From an uncultured SAR86 cluster bacterium (GTDB lineage: Bacteria > Pseudomonadota > Gammaproteobacteria > Magnimaribacterales > D2472): 64,000 bases of DNA. The stretch covers positions 22,289-86,288 of the forward strand of contig CACJBC010000003.1 of NCBI GenBank assembly GCA_902591565.1, given 5' to 3'. The notes below the pieces were generated by a model. It was not told where the DNA came from. It did not search any database and saw only the letters and a program-made list of their open reading frames with translations. The position numbers were made by a program, and so were the translations under genes. Below are positions 1 to 8,189 of this stretch, in pieces. Numbering within the stretch: the stretch's first letter is position 1; the number at the start of each line of letters is the position of its first letter.

Positions 1-11
1 ACCTTAATTTA

Positions 12-39
12 TTGCGAATTAAGAATTTTAGTATAAAAT
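12..39 (+). promoter_or_regulatory. candidate promoter for the infC operon
   Basis: A TTGCGA hexamer (12-17) is followed after 16 bases by TAAAAT (34-39). This is a plausible sigma70-type pair and would give a leader of roughly 85 bases before infC. Bases 1-130 hold no recognisable gene; the usual upstream neighbour thrS is not visible. The match is modest in an A+T-rich background, so this is tentative. Confidence 0.3.
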
Positions 40-118
40 CATCTCAATGATTACTACAGCAACTTTAAAAATTAGCTTTATTTCTTGAAGTTGAGCTTTA
101 TTTATTCTAAATTTTCAT

Positions 119-133
119 AGGTAACTTCCAATA
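119..133 (+). promoter_or_regulatory. infC ribosome binding site with rare ATA start codon
   Basis: An AGG core (119-121) lies 9 bases before ATA at 131-133. The frame from ATA is open into the recognisable IF-3 body and encodes the N-terminal motif INDRIVAD, which an ATG/GTG-only gene caller would lose. Enterobacterial and pseudomonad infC genes begin with AUU, which lets IF-3 repress its own synthesis by discriminating against non-canonical starts. ATA would be a variant of that arrangement. ATT at 161 is a second candidate but has no Shine-Dalgarno at suitable spacing. Confidence 0.6.
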
Positions 134-664
134 GCTTCTTCAAAAAAAAATACAACTCCGATTAATGATCGAATTGTGGCTGATAGTGTAATGCTTATTG
201 ACGCCAATGGAAAAAAACACGGCATTATTTCTTTTTTAGAAGCAATGGAGTCCGCTAAAGCTGCATCTTTGGATTTAGTTCAAGTATCACCTTCAGATGC
301 TGATCCGGTTGTTTGTAAGCTTTTAGATTATGGAAAATATATTTTTGATAAGAAAAAAAATGTTGGCTCAAATAAAACAAAAGTTAAAAGAAACACTACT
401 AAAGAAATTAAATTTAGACCTTCAACTGATGTAGGTGACTACAATATAAAATTAAAAAAAATAAAAAGCTTTATTCTTGATGGAGATAAGACTAAAATAA
501 GCGTCCGTTTTAGAGGTAGAGAGATTCTAAACAGCGATATGGGTCTTAATATATTAAATAGATTAAAAGATGAGTTAGGTGATATAGCTCAGGTTGACCA
601 AGAGCCTTCACTTGAAGGTCGGCAGTTGCTAATGGTTTTATCACCTCTAAAAAAGAAAAGATAA
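131..664 (+). CDS. infC: translation initiation factor IF-3
   Basis: IF-3 binds the 30S subunit, keeps it apart from the 50S and checks the start codon and initiator tRNA. The N-terminal domain carries the INDRIV and LVQVSP-type motifs. The lysine-rich linker is followed by the C-terminal domain with KEIKFRP and a strongly conserved RFRGRE stretch, and the protein ends in the usual basic tail. A simple start at GTG 176 would remove the conserved INDRIV segment, so the start is placed at the ATA codon 131, giving about 177 residues, close to the family norm of about 180. First gene of the infC-rpmI-rplT-pheST-ihfA operon. Confidence 0.93.
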   Translation: MASSKKNTTPINDRIVADSVMLIDANGKKHGIISFLEAMESAKAASLDLVQVSPSDADPVVCKLLDYGKYIFDKKKNVGSNKTKVKRNTTKEIKFRPSTDVGDYNIKLKKIKSFILDGDKTKISVRFRGREILNSDMGLNILNRLKDELGDIAQVDQEPSLEGRQLLMVLSPLKKKR

Positions 665-682
665 ATTATTTAAGATAATAAT

Positions 683-877
683 ATGGGATACAAGTTAAAA
701 ACACATTCTGGAGCTGCAAAAAGGTTTAAGAAAACTGGCTCATCTATAAAAAGTAGGAGTGCTAATCGCAATCATATCCTTACAAAGCAGTCCACAAAAA
801 GAAAAAGACATAATAGAGGTCTTAACAAGTTAGGTGGAACTGTTTTAAAAATGGCTTCTGCGTTAATTAGAGGGTAA
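683..877 (+). CDS. rpmI: 50S ribosomal protein L35
   Basis: Small, highly basic large-subunit protein of 64 residues, the usual length. It opens with the family signature of a [15 protein letters not shown]-type stretch, followed by a basic [17 protein letters not shown] segment, and ends in the usual alanine/leucine-rich helix. It sits 18 bases after infC and 5 bases before rplT, in the universally common infC-rpmI-rplT order. In E. coli, L20 represses this operon through an RNA structure around rpmI. The short infC-rpmI spacer here leaves little room for the same operator outside the coding sequence. Confidence 0.97.
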   Translation: MGYKLKTHSGAAKRFKKTGSSIKSRSANRNHILTKQSTKRKRHNRGLNKLGGTVLKMASALIRG

Positions 878-882
878 TAGGT

Positions 883-1230
883 ATGCCAAGAGTAACAAAA
901 TCAGTCACAGCAAAATCAAAGCATAAGAAAGTTTTAAGTGCTACTAAGGGTCATTATGGCGCTAGAAGCAGGTTGTTTAAAACTGCTAAACAGTCAAATA
1001 TAAAAGCTCTACAGTATGCTTTTAGAGATAGAAAAAATAGAAAAAGAGCATTCAGATCGCTTTGGATTGCCAGAATAAATGCTGGCGCAAGAGAATTAGG
1101 CGTTTCCTATTCCAATTTAATTGCTGGACTAACAAAAAAAGAAATTCTTATTGATAGAAAAATTCTTTCTGATCTTGCAATAAATGATCAGGCAACTTTT
1201 AAAAAGGTTGTTGAAACAGCAGTTAAATAG
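883..1230 (+). CDS. rplT: 50S ribosomal protein L20
   Basis: Large-subunit assembly protein that binds 23S rRNA early. The 115 residues are close to the 118 of E. coli. The long basic N-terminal helix ([16 protein letters not shown], then [16 protein letters not shown]), the central [21 protein letters not shown] motif split over residues about 50-68, and the globular C-terminal domain are all present. The initiator ATG follows rpmI by 5 bases. Only 12 bases separate its stop from pheS, so the attenuator and leader peptide (pheM) found before E. coli pheS are absent. Confidence 0.97.
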   Translation: MPRVTKSVTAKSKHKKVLSATKGHYGARSRLFKTAKQSNIKALQYAFRDRKNRKRAFRSLWIARINAGARELGVSYSNLIAGLTKKEILIDRKILSDLAINDQATFKKVVETAVK

Positions 1231-1242
1231 AATTTTTTAAAA

Positions 1243-1965
1243 ATGTCTGAAGATACTGGCATTTATCCAAAGTTAAATATAGAACCTGGAACAGTTCATC
1301 CAATTAATCAAACCAAAAAGTATATCTTAGATATTCTTTCCAGTATTGGATTCGATAATATTAGCGGTCCAGAAATTGAAACTGAGGAATATAATTTTGA
1401 TATGCTCAATATTAAAAAAACTCATCCTGCAAGACAAATGCATGACACTTTTTATGCTCAAGATAAAAAATATGTATTAAGAACGCATACTTCCCCTGTA
1501 CAAATTAGAGCTATGCTTGCTAATAAACCTCCCATGTCTTTTACCTCTGGTGGAAAAGTTTATAGAAAAGATGATGATGCTACGCATTTACCAATGTTTC
1601 ACCAGGTTGAAGGAATTCACATAGATAAAAGTGTTAACTTTGCTCAATTAAAAAGTTTAATATTTCAAATAATCTCTGAAATATTTGGTGATGATGTAGA
1701 GGTGAGGTTCAGGCCTTCATATTTTCCTTTTACAGAGCCATCAGCAGAGGTTGATATATTATCTAAAGAGAGTAAGTGGTTAGAAATTCTAGGTTGTGGA
1801 ATTGTTAATCCAATTGTTTTAGAAAACTGTAATATTAATTCTGAAAAATATAGTGGCTTGGCCTTTGGTCTTGGAGTAGAAAGAATTGCAATGCTCAAAT
1901 ATGGGGTCACAGATATTAGAGACTTTTATAAATCCAACTTAGACTTTTTAAAACAATTCAATTAA
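1243..1965 (+). CDS. pheS: phenylalanyl-tRNA synthetase alpha subunit, N-terminally reduced
   Basis: Catalytic subunit of the alpha2beta2 enzyme charging tRNA-Phe. All class II core motifs are present: HPARQMHDTF, the MFHQVEG motif 2 region, RFRPSYFPFTEPSAE, and the GLGVERIAML motif 3. The protein has 240 residues against about 327 in E. coli. The missing part is the N-terminal coiled coil of about 87 residues: the first alignable residues are HPINQ at 19-23, equivalent to E. coli about 107. Only 12 bases separate it from rplT, so no upstream coding sequence could hold the lost domain. The product looks intact and functional for the catalytic core, but tRNA contact must differ from the textbook enzyme. 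Confidence 0.95.
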   Translation: MSEDTGIYPKLNIEPGTVHPINQTKKYILDILSSIGFDNISGPEIETEEYNFDMLNIKKTHPARQMHDTFYAQDKKYVLRTHTSPVQIRAMLANKPPMSFTSGGKVYRKDDDATHLPMFHQVEGIHIDKSVNFAQLKSLIFQIISEIFGDDVEVRFRPSYFPFTEPSAEVDILSKESKWLEILGCGIVNPIVLENCNINSEKYSGLAFGLGVERIAMLKYGVTDIRDFYKSNLDFLKQFN

Positions 1966-1969
1966 CGAG

Positions 1970-3871
1970 ATGAAGATTGCATACTCACATCTTGTTAGTT
2001 TTTTTGAAGAACAACCATCAATTGAAGAAGTTTCCAATAATCTTTTTCAGTTAGGGCATGAAAATGAAATAGACGATGATATCTTAGATATTGAATTTAC
2101 CCCTAATAGAGGAGACTGTTTATCTTTACTAGGTTTGGCTAGAGACTTAGCAACTTTTTACACTATTTCTGAGCCATTAACTTATTATGAAGATGATCTA
2201 GCACCACTAGAAATAGATTTTGTAAATCATTCAGTTAACGACTGTCCCAATATTTCTTTTTTAACTATTGAAGTTGATGAAGTTCCTAGTGTTTATAAAG
2301 ATTATTTAGAGAGCTATTACAGCACTTTTAAAATAAATAAAAACAATTTTTTTACCGATGTCTCGAATTATATTGCATATGAAATGGGTCAACCAACACA
2401 TTGTTATGATAATTCATTAATTCATGGGGGTATTGAGTTTACATCGGATATCATAAATGAGGATTTTGAAACTTTACTTGATAAAACAATAACCCTTGAA
2501 GGCACAAATTGTGTTTTTAAGTCAAATAATGAAGTAATCAATCTAGCTGGAGTTATGGGAGGCAAGTCAACAGCATGCAATAAAGATACTAAAAGTGTTT
2601 TAATTGAATGTGCTTACTTTAAGCCTGAATCAATTATTGGAAAAGCACAAAAATATAATTTGCATTCGGATGCATCATATAAGTTTGAAAGAGGGGTAGA
2701 TCCATACATTCAAGAGCAAACCTTAAGAAGATTTATCAAAATCGTATCAGAACACACAACAATAAAAGATATTAAGTTTAAAAATTTTTTCTCCAAAGAA
2801 TTACCTCTTAAAAAGATAAAATTTGATCATGAAAGAATTCAAAATATACTCGGAACTGAAATTCATGATGAAACTTACAAAGATTCCTTAACAAAAATTG
2901 GATTTGAAGTTGAAAATGATGAAGTAATCGTTCCTTCGTATAGACATGATATTATTCATCAAAATGACCTCGCTGAAGAAATGGCTAGAATTGTAGGCTA
3001 TGACAATATTCAAGCAGCAGAATTTAAGATAACTAATTCTGAAAGTAATAAAAATTTTGACGAAGAGAATACATTGAGATATTTTTTAGCTGGCCATGGT
3101 TTTAATGAAGTTGTTAATATGCCATTTACATCAAATAGCCCCGCTTCTTTAAAAATAGATAATCCCTTAGATTCAAACAGAAGTTTTTTTAGAACTACTT
3201 TGAAAAATTCACTTATAGACAATCTTTTATACAATGAAAAAAGACAAAAGGAATCAATAAAGTTATTTGAAATATCAGATATTTATTCAATAGATAGTGA
3301 TGGTGAAATAGTAGTTGATAAATATCTTGGCATTATTGTGTCTGGTCGTGTGGGAAATAATTATAAAGAATTCTCTCAAAAACTTGATTCAAAATATCTA
3401 ACTAGACTACTAGAAATTGATCAAAATCAGGTTTATGAAATATCAAGAGAAGAACTAGATACTAAAATTAAAAATAAAATTTATGTTGCGTTGCTTGAAT
3501 TTAATAATTTACCAAAAAATTTAACTAATATAGAAAATCAAAAATTAGATAATATAAAATTTAATAAGTACATACCTATATCTGATTTTCCATCGTCAAC
3601 CAGGGATTTATCATTCGTTTTATCAGATGAAAGCAAAATCAATAAAATAGAAGATTTTATTTTTAGCTTTAGATCTATTAATCTTAAAAATGCTTTTGTA
3701 TTTGATTTTTATAATGATAGAAAAAATGACCAAATTAAAATAGGATTTAGGTTCATATTTAACTCAAAAAATAAAACCTTAACAGTTGATGATGTGGATA
3801 AAGAAATTGATGATATAGTAACATTATGTATGGAAATTGGCGGTGTTGAAGTGCCAGGATATTCTCAATGA
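1970..3871 (+). CDS. pheT: phenylalanyl-tRNA synthetase beta subunit, lacking the OB-fold (B2) domain
   Basis: Beta subunit of PheRS. The protein has 633 residues against about 795 in E. coli. The B1 N-terminus runs directly from LGHENE (28-33) into the segment leading to FTPNRGDCL (43-51). In normal PheT these are separated by roughly 115 residues forming the EMAP-II-like OB fold (B2). The B3/B4 editing module (DVSNYIAYEMGQPTH; LAGVMGG), the DNA-binding-like B5 fold (VPSYRHDI...EEMARIVGYDNI), the B6/B7 pseudo-catalytic core and the C-terminal ferredoxin-like anticodon-binding domain (from about 540) are retained. It follows pheS by 4 bases and overlaps ihfA by 4. Confidence 0.94.
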   Translation: MKIAYSHLVSFFEEQPSIEEVSNNLFQLGHENEIDDDILDIEFTPNRGDCLSLLGLARDLATFYTISEPLTYYEDDLAPLEIDFVNHSVNDCPNISFLTIEVDEVPSVYKDYLESYYSTFKINKNNFFTDVSNYIAYEMGQPTHCYDNSLIHGGIEFTSDIINEDFETLLDKTITLEGTNCVFKSNNEVINLAGVMGGKSTACNKDTKSVLIECAYFKPESIIGKAQKYNLHSDASYKFERGVDPYIQEQTLRRFIKIVSEHTTIKDIKFKNFFSKELPLKKIKFDHERIQNILGTEIHDETYKDSLTKIGFEVENDEVIVPSYRHDIIHQNDLAEEMARIVGYDNIQAAEFKITNSESNKNFDEENTLRYFLAGHGFNEVVNMPFTSNSPASLKIDNPLDSNRSFFRTTLKNSLIDNLLYNEKRQKESIKLFEISDIYSIDSDGEIVVDKYLGIIVSGRVGNNYKEFSQKLDSKYLTRLLEIDQNQVYEISREELDTKIKNKIYVALLEFNNLPKNLTNIENQKLDNIKFNKYIPISDFPSSTRDLSFVLSDESKINKIEDFIFSFRSINLKNAFVFDFYNDRKNDQIKIGFRFIFNSKNKTLTVDDVDKEIDDIVTLCMEIGGVEVPGYSQ

Positions 3872-4143
3872 CTGTAACAAAAAGAAAAATTGCAAAAAAA
3901 ATTGCAAAAAATATTCAAATTAATGAATCAGAATCCTTAGCAATTGCTAATGGTTTCTTTGAAATTATAAAATCTAATTTATCTCATAATATTGTTAAGA
4001 TATCTGGATTTGGAAGTTTTCATCGAACAATAACCGCTCAAAGAATTGGTAGAAATCCAAAAACAAAAGAAGAGTTTATTATCCCATCAGTTAGCAAGCC
4101 TATTTTCAAAGCATCTGCAGCTTCTAAAGGAGTATTTAATTGA
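3868..4143 (+). CDS. ihfA: integration host factor alpha subunit (HU/IHF family)
   Basis: DNA-bending nucleoid protein of 91 residues. The HU/IHF fold is clear: the N-terminal helices, then KISGFGSFH, then the beta-arm motif RIGRNPKTKEEFIIP, and PIFKASAASK near the C-terminus. Its position directly after pheT, with an ATGA start/stop overlap, is the standard gammaproteobacterial place for the alpha subunit, which decides ihfA over hupB or ihfB. It presumably pairs with an IHF beta encoded elsewhere. Its stop (TGA 4141-4143) overlaps the TTG start of the following export gene. Confidence 0.9.
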   Translation: MTVTKRKIAKKIAKNIQINESESLAIANGFFEIIKSNLSHNIVKISGFGSFHRTITAQRIGRNPKTKEEFIIPSVSKPIFKASAASKGVFN

Positions 4144-5867
4144 AATTTCTAAAACATCATTTATTTTTTCTTTTATTTTTTTCAGTTATTGTCTCGTCTC
4201 AGGATTTTGATAAAGCCTATTTAGATAGTCTTCCAGCCGAAGTGAGGAATGCATTGGCGGCACAAGCTGAAATGAAAGAGGAGCTTTCAAATCCTGTTTA
4301 TAACAGACAATCTACATCTATTGACAAAAAAAAAGTATCAATAAGATTTGGCGATAATTTCTTTAAGTCGATTCAAACCACATTTATGCCCATTAACGAG
4401 CCTAATATGGATGCATCATATGTTTTGGACTTTGGTGATGCTATTACGTTACAACTAGTTGGTCAGCAGCAATCTATAAATGAATTGCAGATACAAAGAG
4501 ATGGCTCTGTTAATCTACCTAATCTTGGTAAAGTGCAGCTCTCAGGACTATCGTTAGAAGAGGCGTCTAAACTAATTAAAGCTAAAATTGAGTCTGCTTA
4601 TATTGGCGTTGATGCATTTATTACTCTTTCAAATGTTAGAGATATTCAAATTCTTGTTACAGGAAATGCGGAACAACCTGGAGTTTACACTGTTAATGGC
4701 AATACTTCCTTTCTTCAAGCTATTGCTATAGCTGGAGGTCCATCTAATTTTGGGTCGATTAGAGAATTTGTGCTTAAAAGGAACAATGAAACTATAAGCA
4801 AAATAGATCTATATGATGTAATTATCAAAGGCGATATATCAACTAATGAAAGGCTAAGAAGTGGTGATGTTATTCATATTAGTCCTCTAAATAAATTAGT
4901 AAATATTACTGGGGCTGTTAAGCGACCAGATAATTACGAACTTTTGACAGATGAAACATTTGATGATTTATTATTTTTTGCAAATGGTATTAAAAACAAT
5001 ATTGATAGAAATAATGTACAACATATATCACTTAAAGACGGTACTGCATTAGAGCGTCCTGTTAAAATAAATCAATTGAGTTCAATAGTTCCAGAATCTG
5101 GCGATTCTCTTTATATAGGAGAATTTGTATACAGAACAGTTAGCATTGAAGGAGCCGTTGTTAATCCTGGTTCATATAAAATTGAAGAAGGAGCAACCTT
5201 ATCATCTTTAATTAAAAGGGCTGGTGGCTATCTTGAATCTGCATTTCCAGAGGGAGGTATATATATAAATCAAGATGCAAAAAGAATTGCTAATATATAT
5301 AAAGATAAATTAATACAAGATATTTCAAAAAACATAGCTTCTAAAATTACTAGCCCTTCAGTGGCAGGAAATGCAGATCAAGCCATACTTTCTATAGTTA
5401 CAAATGAAATTAAAAACCAAGAAGTATCTGGAAGAGTGGTTGTTGAATTTGATCTAAAAAAGATAGCCCTAAACAAAAATATAGATACTACTCTTCAAGA
5501 TGGGGATTCTATTTATATTCCAAGAAAGACTAATAATATTCATATTCTAGGTGAGGTTAGGAATCCAGCAACAATTTCTTATTTTCAAAATATGACAATT
5601 TCAGAAGCCATAAACTCTAGCGGTAGCTACACTGATTTTGCTGACACTAAAAATATAATCATTGTTGATCCTGACGGTAGTATTAACTTTGTTACCAATA
5701 GATGGGGAATGACATCTAGTAATGCTCTGCAGGCAGGAAGTGTTGTTTATATTCCAAGAGAAATTGGTGAAATTGAAGGTATAGACAAGTGGGCCATATA
5801 CACACCAATAATAGGTAATATTGCATTATCATTAGCTTCGCTGGCTTCATTGAATAATAATTTATAA
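4140..5867 (+). CDS. capsular polysaccharide export protein (KpsD/Wza-like, SLBB domains)
   Basis: Periplasmic or outer-membrane polysaccharide export protein. Residues 1-20 form a signal peptide without a lipobox cysteine, as in KpsD and unlike Wza. A Poly_export domain follows ([34 protein letters not shown]). At least three SLBB-type repeats then begin at [29 protein letters not shown] and [14 protein letters not shown], and the protein ends in a hydrophobic segment (about 555-570). The length of 575 residues is close to KpsD (about 560). The start is TTG at 4140, the only start that keeps the signal peptide. It forms a 4-base overlap with ihfA, implying translational coupling. No Wzc/KpsE or transport ATPase gene is adjacent, so partners must lie elsewhere. 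Confidence 0.85.
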   Translation: MKFLKHHLFFLLFFSVIVSSQDFDKAYLDSLPAEVRNALAAQAEMKEELSNPVYNRQSTSIDKKKVSIRFGDNFFKSIQTTFMPINEPNMDASYVLDFGDAITLQLVGQQQSINELQIQRDGSVNLPNLGKVQLSGLSLEEASKLIKAKIESAYIGVDAFITLSNVRDIQILVTGNAEQPGVYTVNGNTSFLQAIAIAGGPSNFGSIREFVLKRNNETISKIDLYDVIIKGDISTNERLRSGDVIHISPLNKLVNITGAVKRPDNYELLTDETFDDLLFFANGIKNNIDRNNVQHISLKDGTALERPVKINQLSSIVPESGDSLYIGEFVYRTVSIEGAVVNPGSYKIEEGATLSSLIKRAGGYLESAFPEGGIYINQDAKRIANIYKDKLIQDISKNIASKITSPSVAGNADQAILSIVTNEIKNQEVSGRVVVEFDLKKIALNKNIDTTLQDGDSIYIPRKTNNIHILGEVRNPATISYFQNMTISEAINSSGSYTDFADTKNIIIVDPDGSINFVTNRWGMTSSNALQAGSVVYIPREIGEIEGIDKWAIYTPIIGNIALSLASLASLNNNL

Positions 5868-5869
5868 AC

Positions 5870-5946
5870 TGGTCGGGATGGCCGGATTTGAACCGACGAC
5901 CACTACACCCCCAGTGTAGTGCGCTACCAGGCTGCGCTACATCCCG
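5870..5946 (-). tRNA. tRNA-Pro (anticodon GGG)
   Basis: Read on the minus strand, the 77-base gene has a 7-bp acceptor stem (CGGGATG with CATCCCG), a D-arm with AGCGCAGCCTGGTAGCGC, an anticodon stem CTACA/TGTAG around the loop CTGGGGG (anticodon GGG), a TTCGAATC T-loop and an encoded CCA end. It lies 3 bases beyond the export gene on the opposite strand. tRNA-Pro close to ihfA is also known in Pseudomonas aeruginosa. Confidence 0.97.
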
Positions 5947-5962
5947 AATAAATTGAAGATTT

Positions 5963-5991
5963 ATTATACTTTTGCTTAAATATATTATGAA
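5963..5991 (-). promoter_or_regulatory. promoter of tRNA-Pro
   Basis: On the minus strand a perfect TATAAT (5963-5968) lies 17 bases downstream of TTCATA (5986-5991). Transcription would start near 5956, about 10 bases before the mature tRNA 5' end. The -35 element overlaps the start codon of the divergent esterase gene. Confidence 0.55.
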
Positions 5992-7750
5992 AATTTTATT
6001 TGCACTCAGTTTAACCATCTTTGGTTTATCTTTCAGTTTGTATTCAGAAGAACAAAACTTCTTAGTTAAAACTAGTTCAGGCTTTATAGAGGGACAAAAA
6101 GGAAAAGGAGTTATTACCTGGAATAATATTCCATATGCAAAAGCTCCAGTTGGCGATCTTAGATGGAAGGCTCCAAGATCCTTTGTATCAAATACATTAA
6201 TAGAAGATACAAAAAAAGAGACTTTTTGTGTTCAAGAGCCAAGTGGTCTTGGGGGCGCAGATGGTGAAGGCTTAATTGTTGGATCTGAGGATTGTTTATA
6301 TCTTGATATCAAATCGCCAATAAAAATAGATAAATCACTTCCGGTAATGTTTTGGATACATGGCGGAGGAAATATCACTGGAAGAAAAGATATTTATGAC
6401 TTTTCTAAGATGGTAAAAGATCATGAAGTTATTGTTGTTACCATTAATTATAGGCTTGGTCCTTTGGGATGGTTTACTCATCCAAGCATACAAGATAATC
6501 AATCTGGTTTAGATAAGGCCTCTAACTTTGGTACCTTGGACATTATTCAAGCTCTTAAATGGGTTAACCAAAACATAGAAAACTTTGGTGGAGATAAAAA
6601 TAACATTACAATTTTTGGTGAATCTGCTGGTGGTCATAATGTTTTAAGTTTATTGGTTTCGCCTCTAGCGAAAGGCTTATTTCATAAAGCAATAAGTCAG
6701 TCTGGTTATACAACAAGCATTAGCACCAATAATGCATTTAAACAATCAAAAAAATCAGATACCAGTGAAAATACAAGCAGCGAATTTGTAAAAAAAATTT
6801 TATTAAAAAAGAATAGCATTGATGCCGAAGATATTAGAGATATTTTATTAAGTTTAAGCCCTGAAGATATTTATTATGAATATCTTGGGGAGAGTAATCA
6901 AAATATACCTTTAATGACTAATGACGGTATCGTTATTCCTAAAGTAGGAATAAAAGAAGCATTATCAAAATCAGAATATGTTAATAAAGTTCCTGTAATT
7001 GCTGGCTCAAACAAAGATGAAGTGAAGCTTTGGTTAGGTTCAGCAAAGTATTTTGTTGGTTTGGAATACTCAGTTATAGGTAATATTTTTAATGTACCAA
7101 GTGTTAAATTAAAAAATAAAGATGCTTTTGAAGCATTTAATTATTATCGAAGCAATGCTTGGCAAATTAGAGGAGTTGACGAGCCTTTATCAGGGCTAAA
7201 AGAGACCGGTATTAATCAATTATATGCCTATCGCTATGATTGGGATGACCATAGAAGATATATTGTTGCAGATTTTAAAGAGATTATTGGTGCAGCTCAC
7301 GCAACTGAGATACCATTGCTTACAGGCAACAATAAACTTGTCGGTGACTACGGCTTCTTTATTTACCCAAGAGGACCTTCAAAAAAATATACCTCAAAAA
7401 ATATGATGCAATTTTGGACTAACTTTGCAAAAACAGGATCTCCAGGTTTTTCAACAAACGGTATCAAATGGGAGCCATATTTTAATAATGATAAAAAGTC
7501 ATACATTATTCTTGATAATAAAAAGAATCTAAAAATGATTTCATCAGTGCCAAATTATAAAAATTTAGTTAAAGAACTGGCTTTTGATGAAAGGCTTAAT
7601 GACTTAGAAAAATGCGTTGTTTTGTTGCAAATGGGTACTTATGTTGGATTAGATATTTATGATAGTCTTGAGAGTATCTTTCCGTATAAGTGCAATCGAG
7701 ATAGATCGATTCAATTCTTAGAACAAAATGCTTCTTTTATAGATTATTAG
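5987..7750 (+). CDS. secreted type B carboxylesterase
   Basis: Alpha/beta-hydrolase of the carboxylesterase/cholinesterase family, about 587 residues, hydrolysing carboxylic esters, probably in the periplasm. A signal peptide (MKILFALSLTIFGLSFSLYS) begins at ATG 5987, preferred over the TTG at 5972. Family marks include IPYAKAPVGDLRWK, EDCLYLDI, the oxyanion-hole WIHGGG, the nucleophile elbow FGESAGG, and the C-terminal catalytic histidine region GAAHATEIP. The gene follows tRNA-Pro on the opposite strand, and its 3' end overlaps the convergent TerB-like gene by 14 bases. The substrate cannot be read from sequence. Confidence 0.88.
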   Translation: MKILFALSLTIFGLSFSLYSEEQNFLVKTSSGFIEGQKGKGVITWNNIPYAKAPVGDLRWKAPRSFVSNTLIEDTKKETFCVQEPSGLGGADGEGLIVGSEDCLYLDIKSPIKIDKSLPVMFWIHGGGNITGRKDIYDFSKMVKDHEVIVVTINYRLGPLGWFTHPSIQDNQSGLDKASNFGTLDIIQALKWVNQNIENFGGDKNNITIFGESAGGHNVLSLLVSPLAKGLFHKAISQSGYTTSISTNNAFKQSKKSDTSENTSSEFVKKILLKKNSIDAEDIRDILLSLSPEDIYYEYLGESNQNIPLMTNDGIVIPKVGIKEALSKSEYVNKVPVIAGSNKDEVKLWLGSAKYFVGLEYSVIGNIFNVPSVKLKNKDAFEAFNYYRSNAWQIRGVDEPLSGLKETGINQLYAYRYDWDDHRRYIVADFKEIIGAAHATEIPLLTGNNKLVGDYGFFIYPRGPSKKYTSKNMMQFWTNFAKTGSPGFSTNGIKWEPYFNNDKKSYIILDNKKNLKMISSVPNYKNLVKELAFDERLNDLEKCVVLLQMGTYVGLDIYDSLESIFPYKCNRDRSIQFLEQNASFIDY

Positions 7751-8189
7751 GATTAGCCTCATCTTTGAGTCTAAGCATATCTATATTTTTAATATTTAAT
7801 AAGTCCGTGATTTTTCTAATTAATGCATCTTCATACTTGTCTAAACCATTCGTTGCATAAGCAATAACCCATAGTGATTTAATCAAGACATGTTTATCAT
7901 TTTTATCAAATGTATTATTGATTTCAGTAATTAAATCATAAAGAGAAACACTATTTTCACTATAGGAATCAATCTGATCTAATATTTGATCAATATTATT
8001 GGTACCTTCAACAGACATCTCAATAGATTGTTTGAGGATTTTGAGTTCATCTTCATCAATTTCACCATCTGCTTTAGCAACCTCATATGCCAGATAAACT
8101 GCTAATAAATTATGATCATATGCTTTTTCATTATTCTCTATAGAAACTTTATTATTGTATGATTTTTTAAAAAAATTAAGAATTTTCAT
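7737..8189 (-). CDS. TerB-like domain protein
   Basis: A 150-residue, probably cytoplasmic protein. Residues about 28-60 (LAVYLAYEVAKADGEIDEDE) give the acidic AxADGxIDxxE pattern of the TerB/DjlA-N fold, a helical module that may bind metal and is found in tellurite-resistance and stress proteins. No J domain follows, so it is not DjlA. It overlaps the upstream WecA-like gene by 14 bases and was probably co-transcribed with it. The specific role is unknown. Confidence 0.7.
   Translation of the reverse strand: MKILNFFKKSYNNKVSIENNEKAYDHNLLAVYLAYEVAKADGEIDEDELKILKQSIEMSVEGTNNIDQILDQIDSYSENSVSLYDLITEINNTFDKNDKHVLIKSLWVIAYATNGLDKYEDALIRKITDLLNIKNIDMLRLKDEANPNNL

Noticed and set aside
1231-1242. 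The missing PheS N-terminal domain might be encoded upstream in another frame
   Set aside because: Only 12 bases separate rplT from pheS, so there is no room for it.
5870-5946. tRNA-Pro as an integration attachment site with an island beside it
   Set aside because: No integrase gene and no repeat of the tRNA 3' end were seen in the neighbouring sequence, so no island boundary can be supported.
5716-6018. A 100-residue open frame on the minus strand across the tRNA-Pro
   Set aside because: It reads through the tRNA gene and the ends of two real genes; it is a chance frame with no family resemblance.
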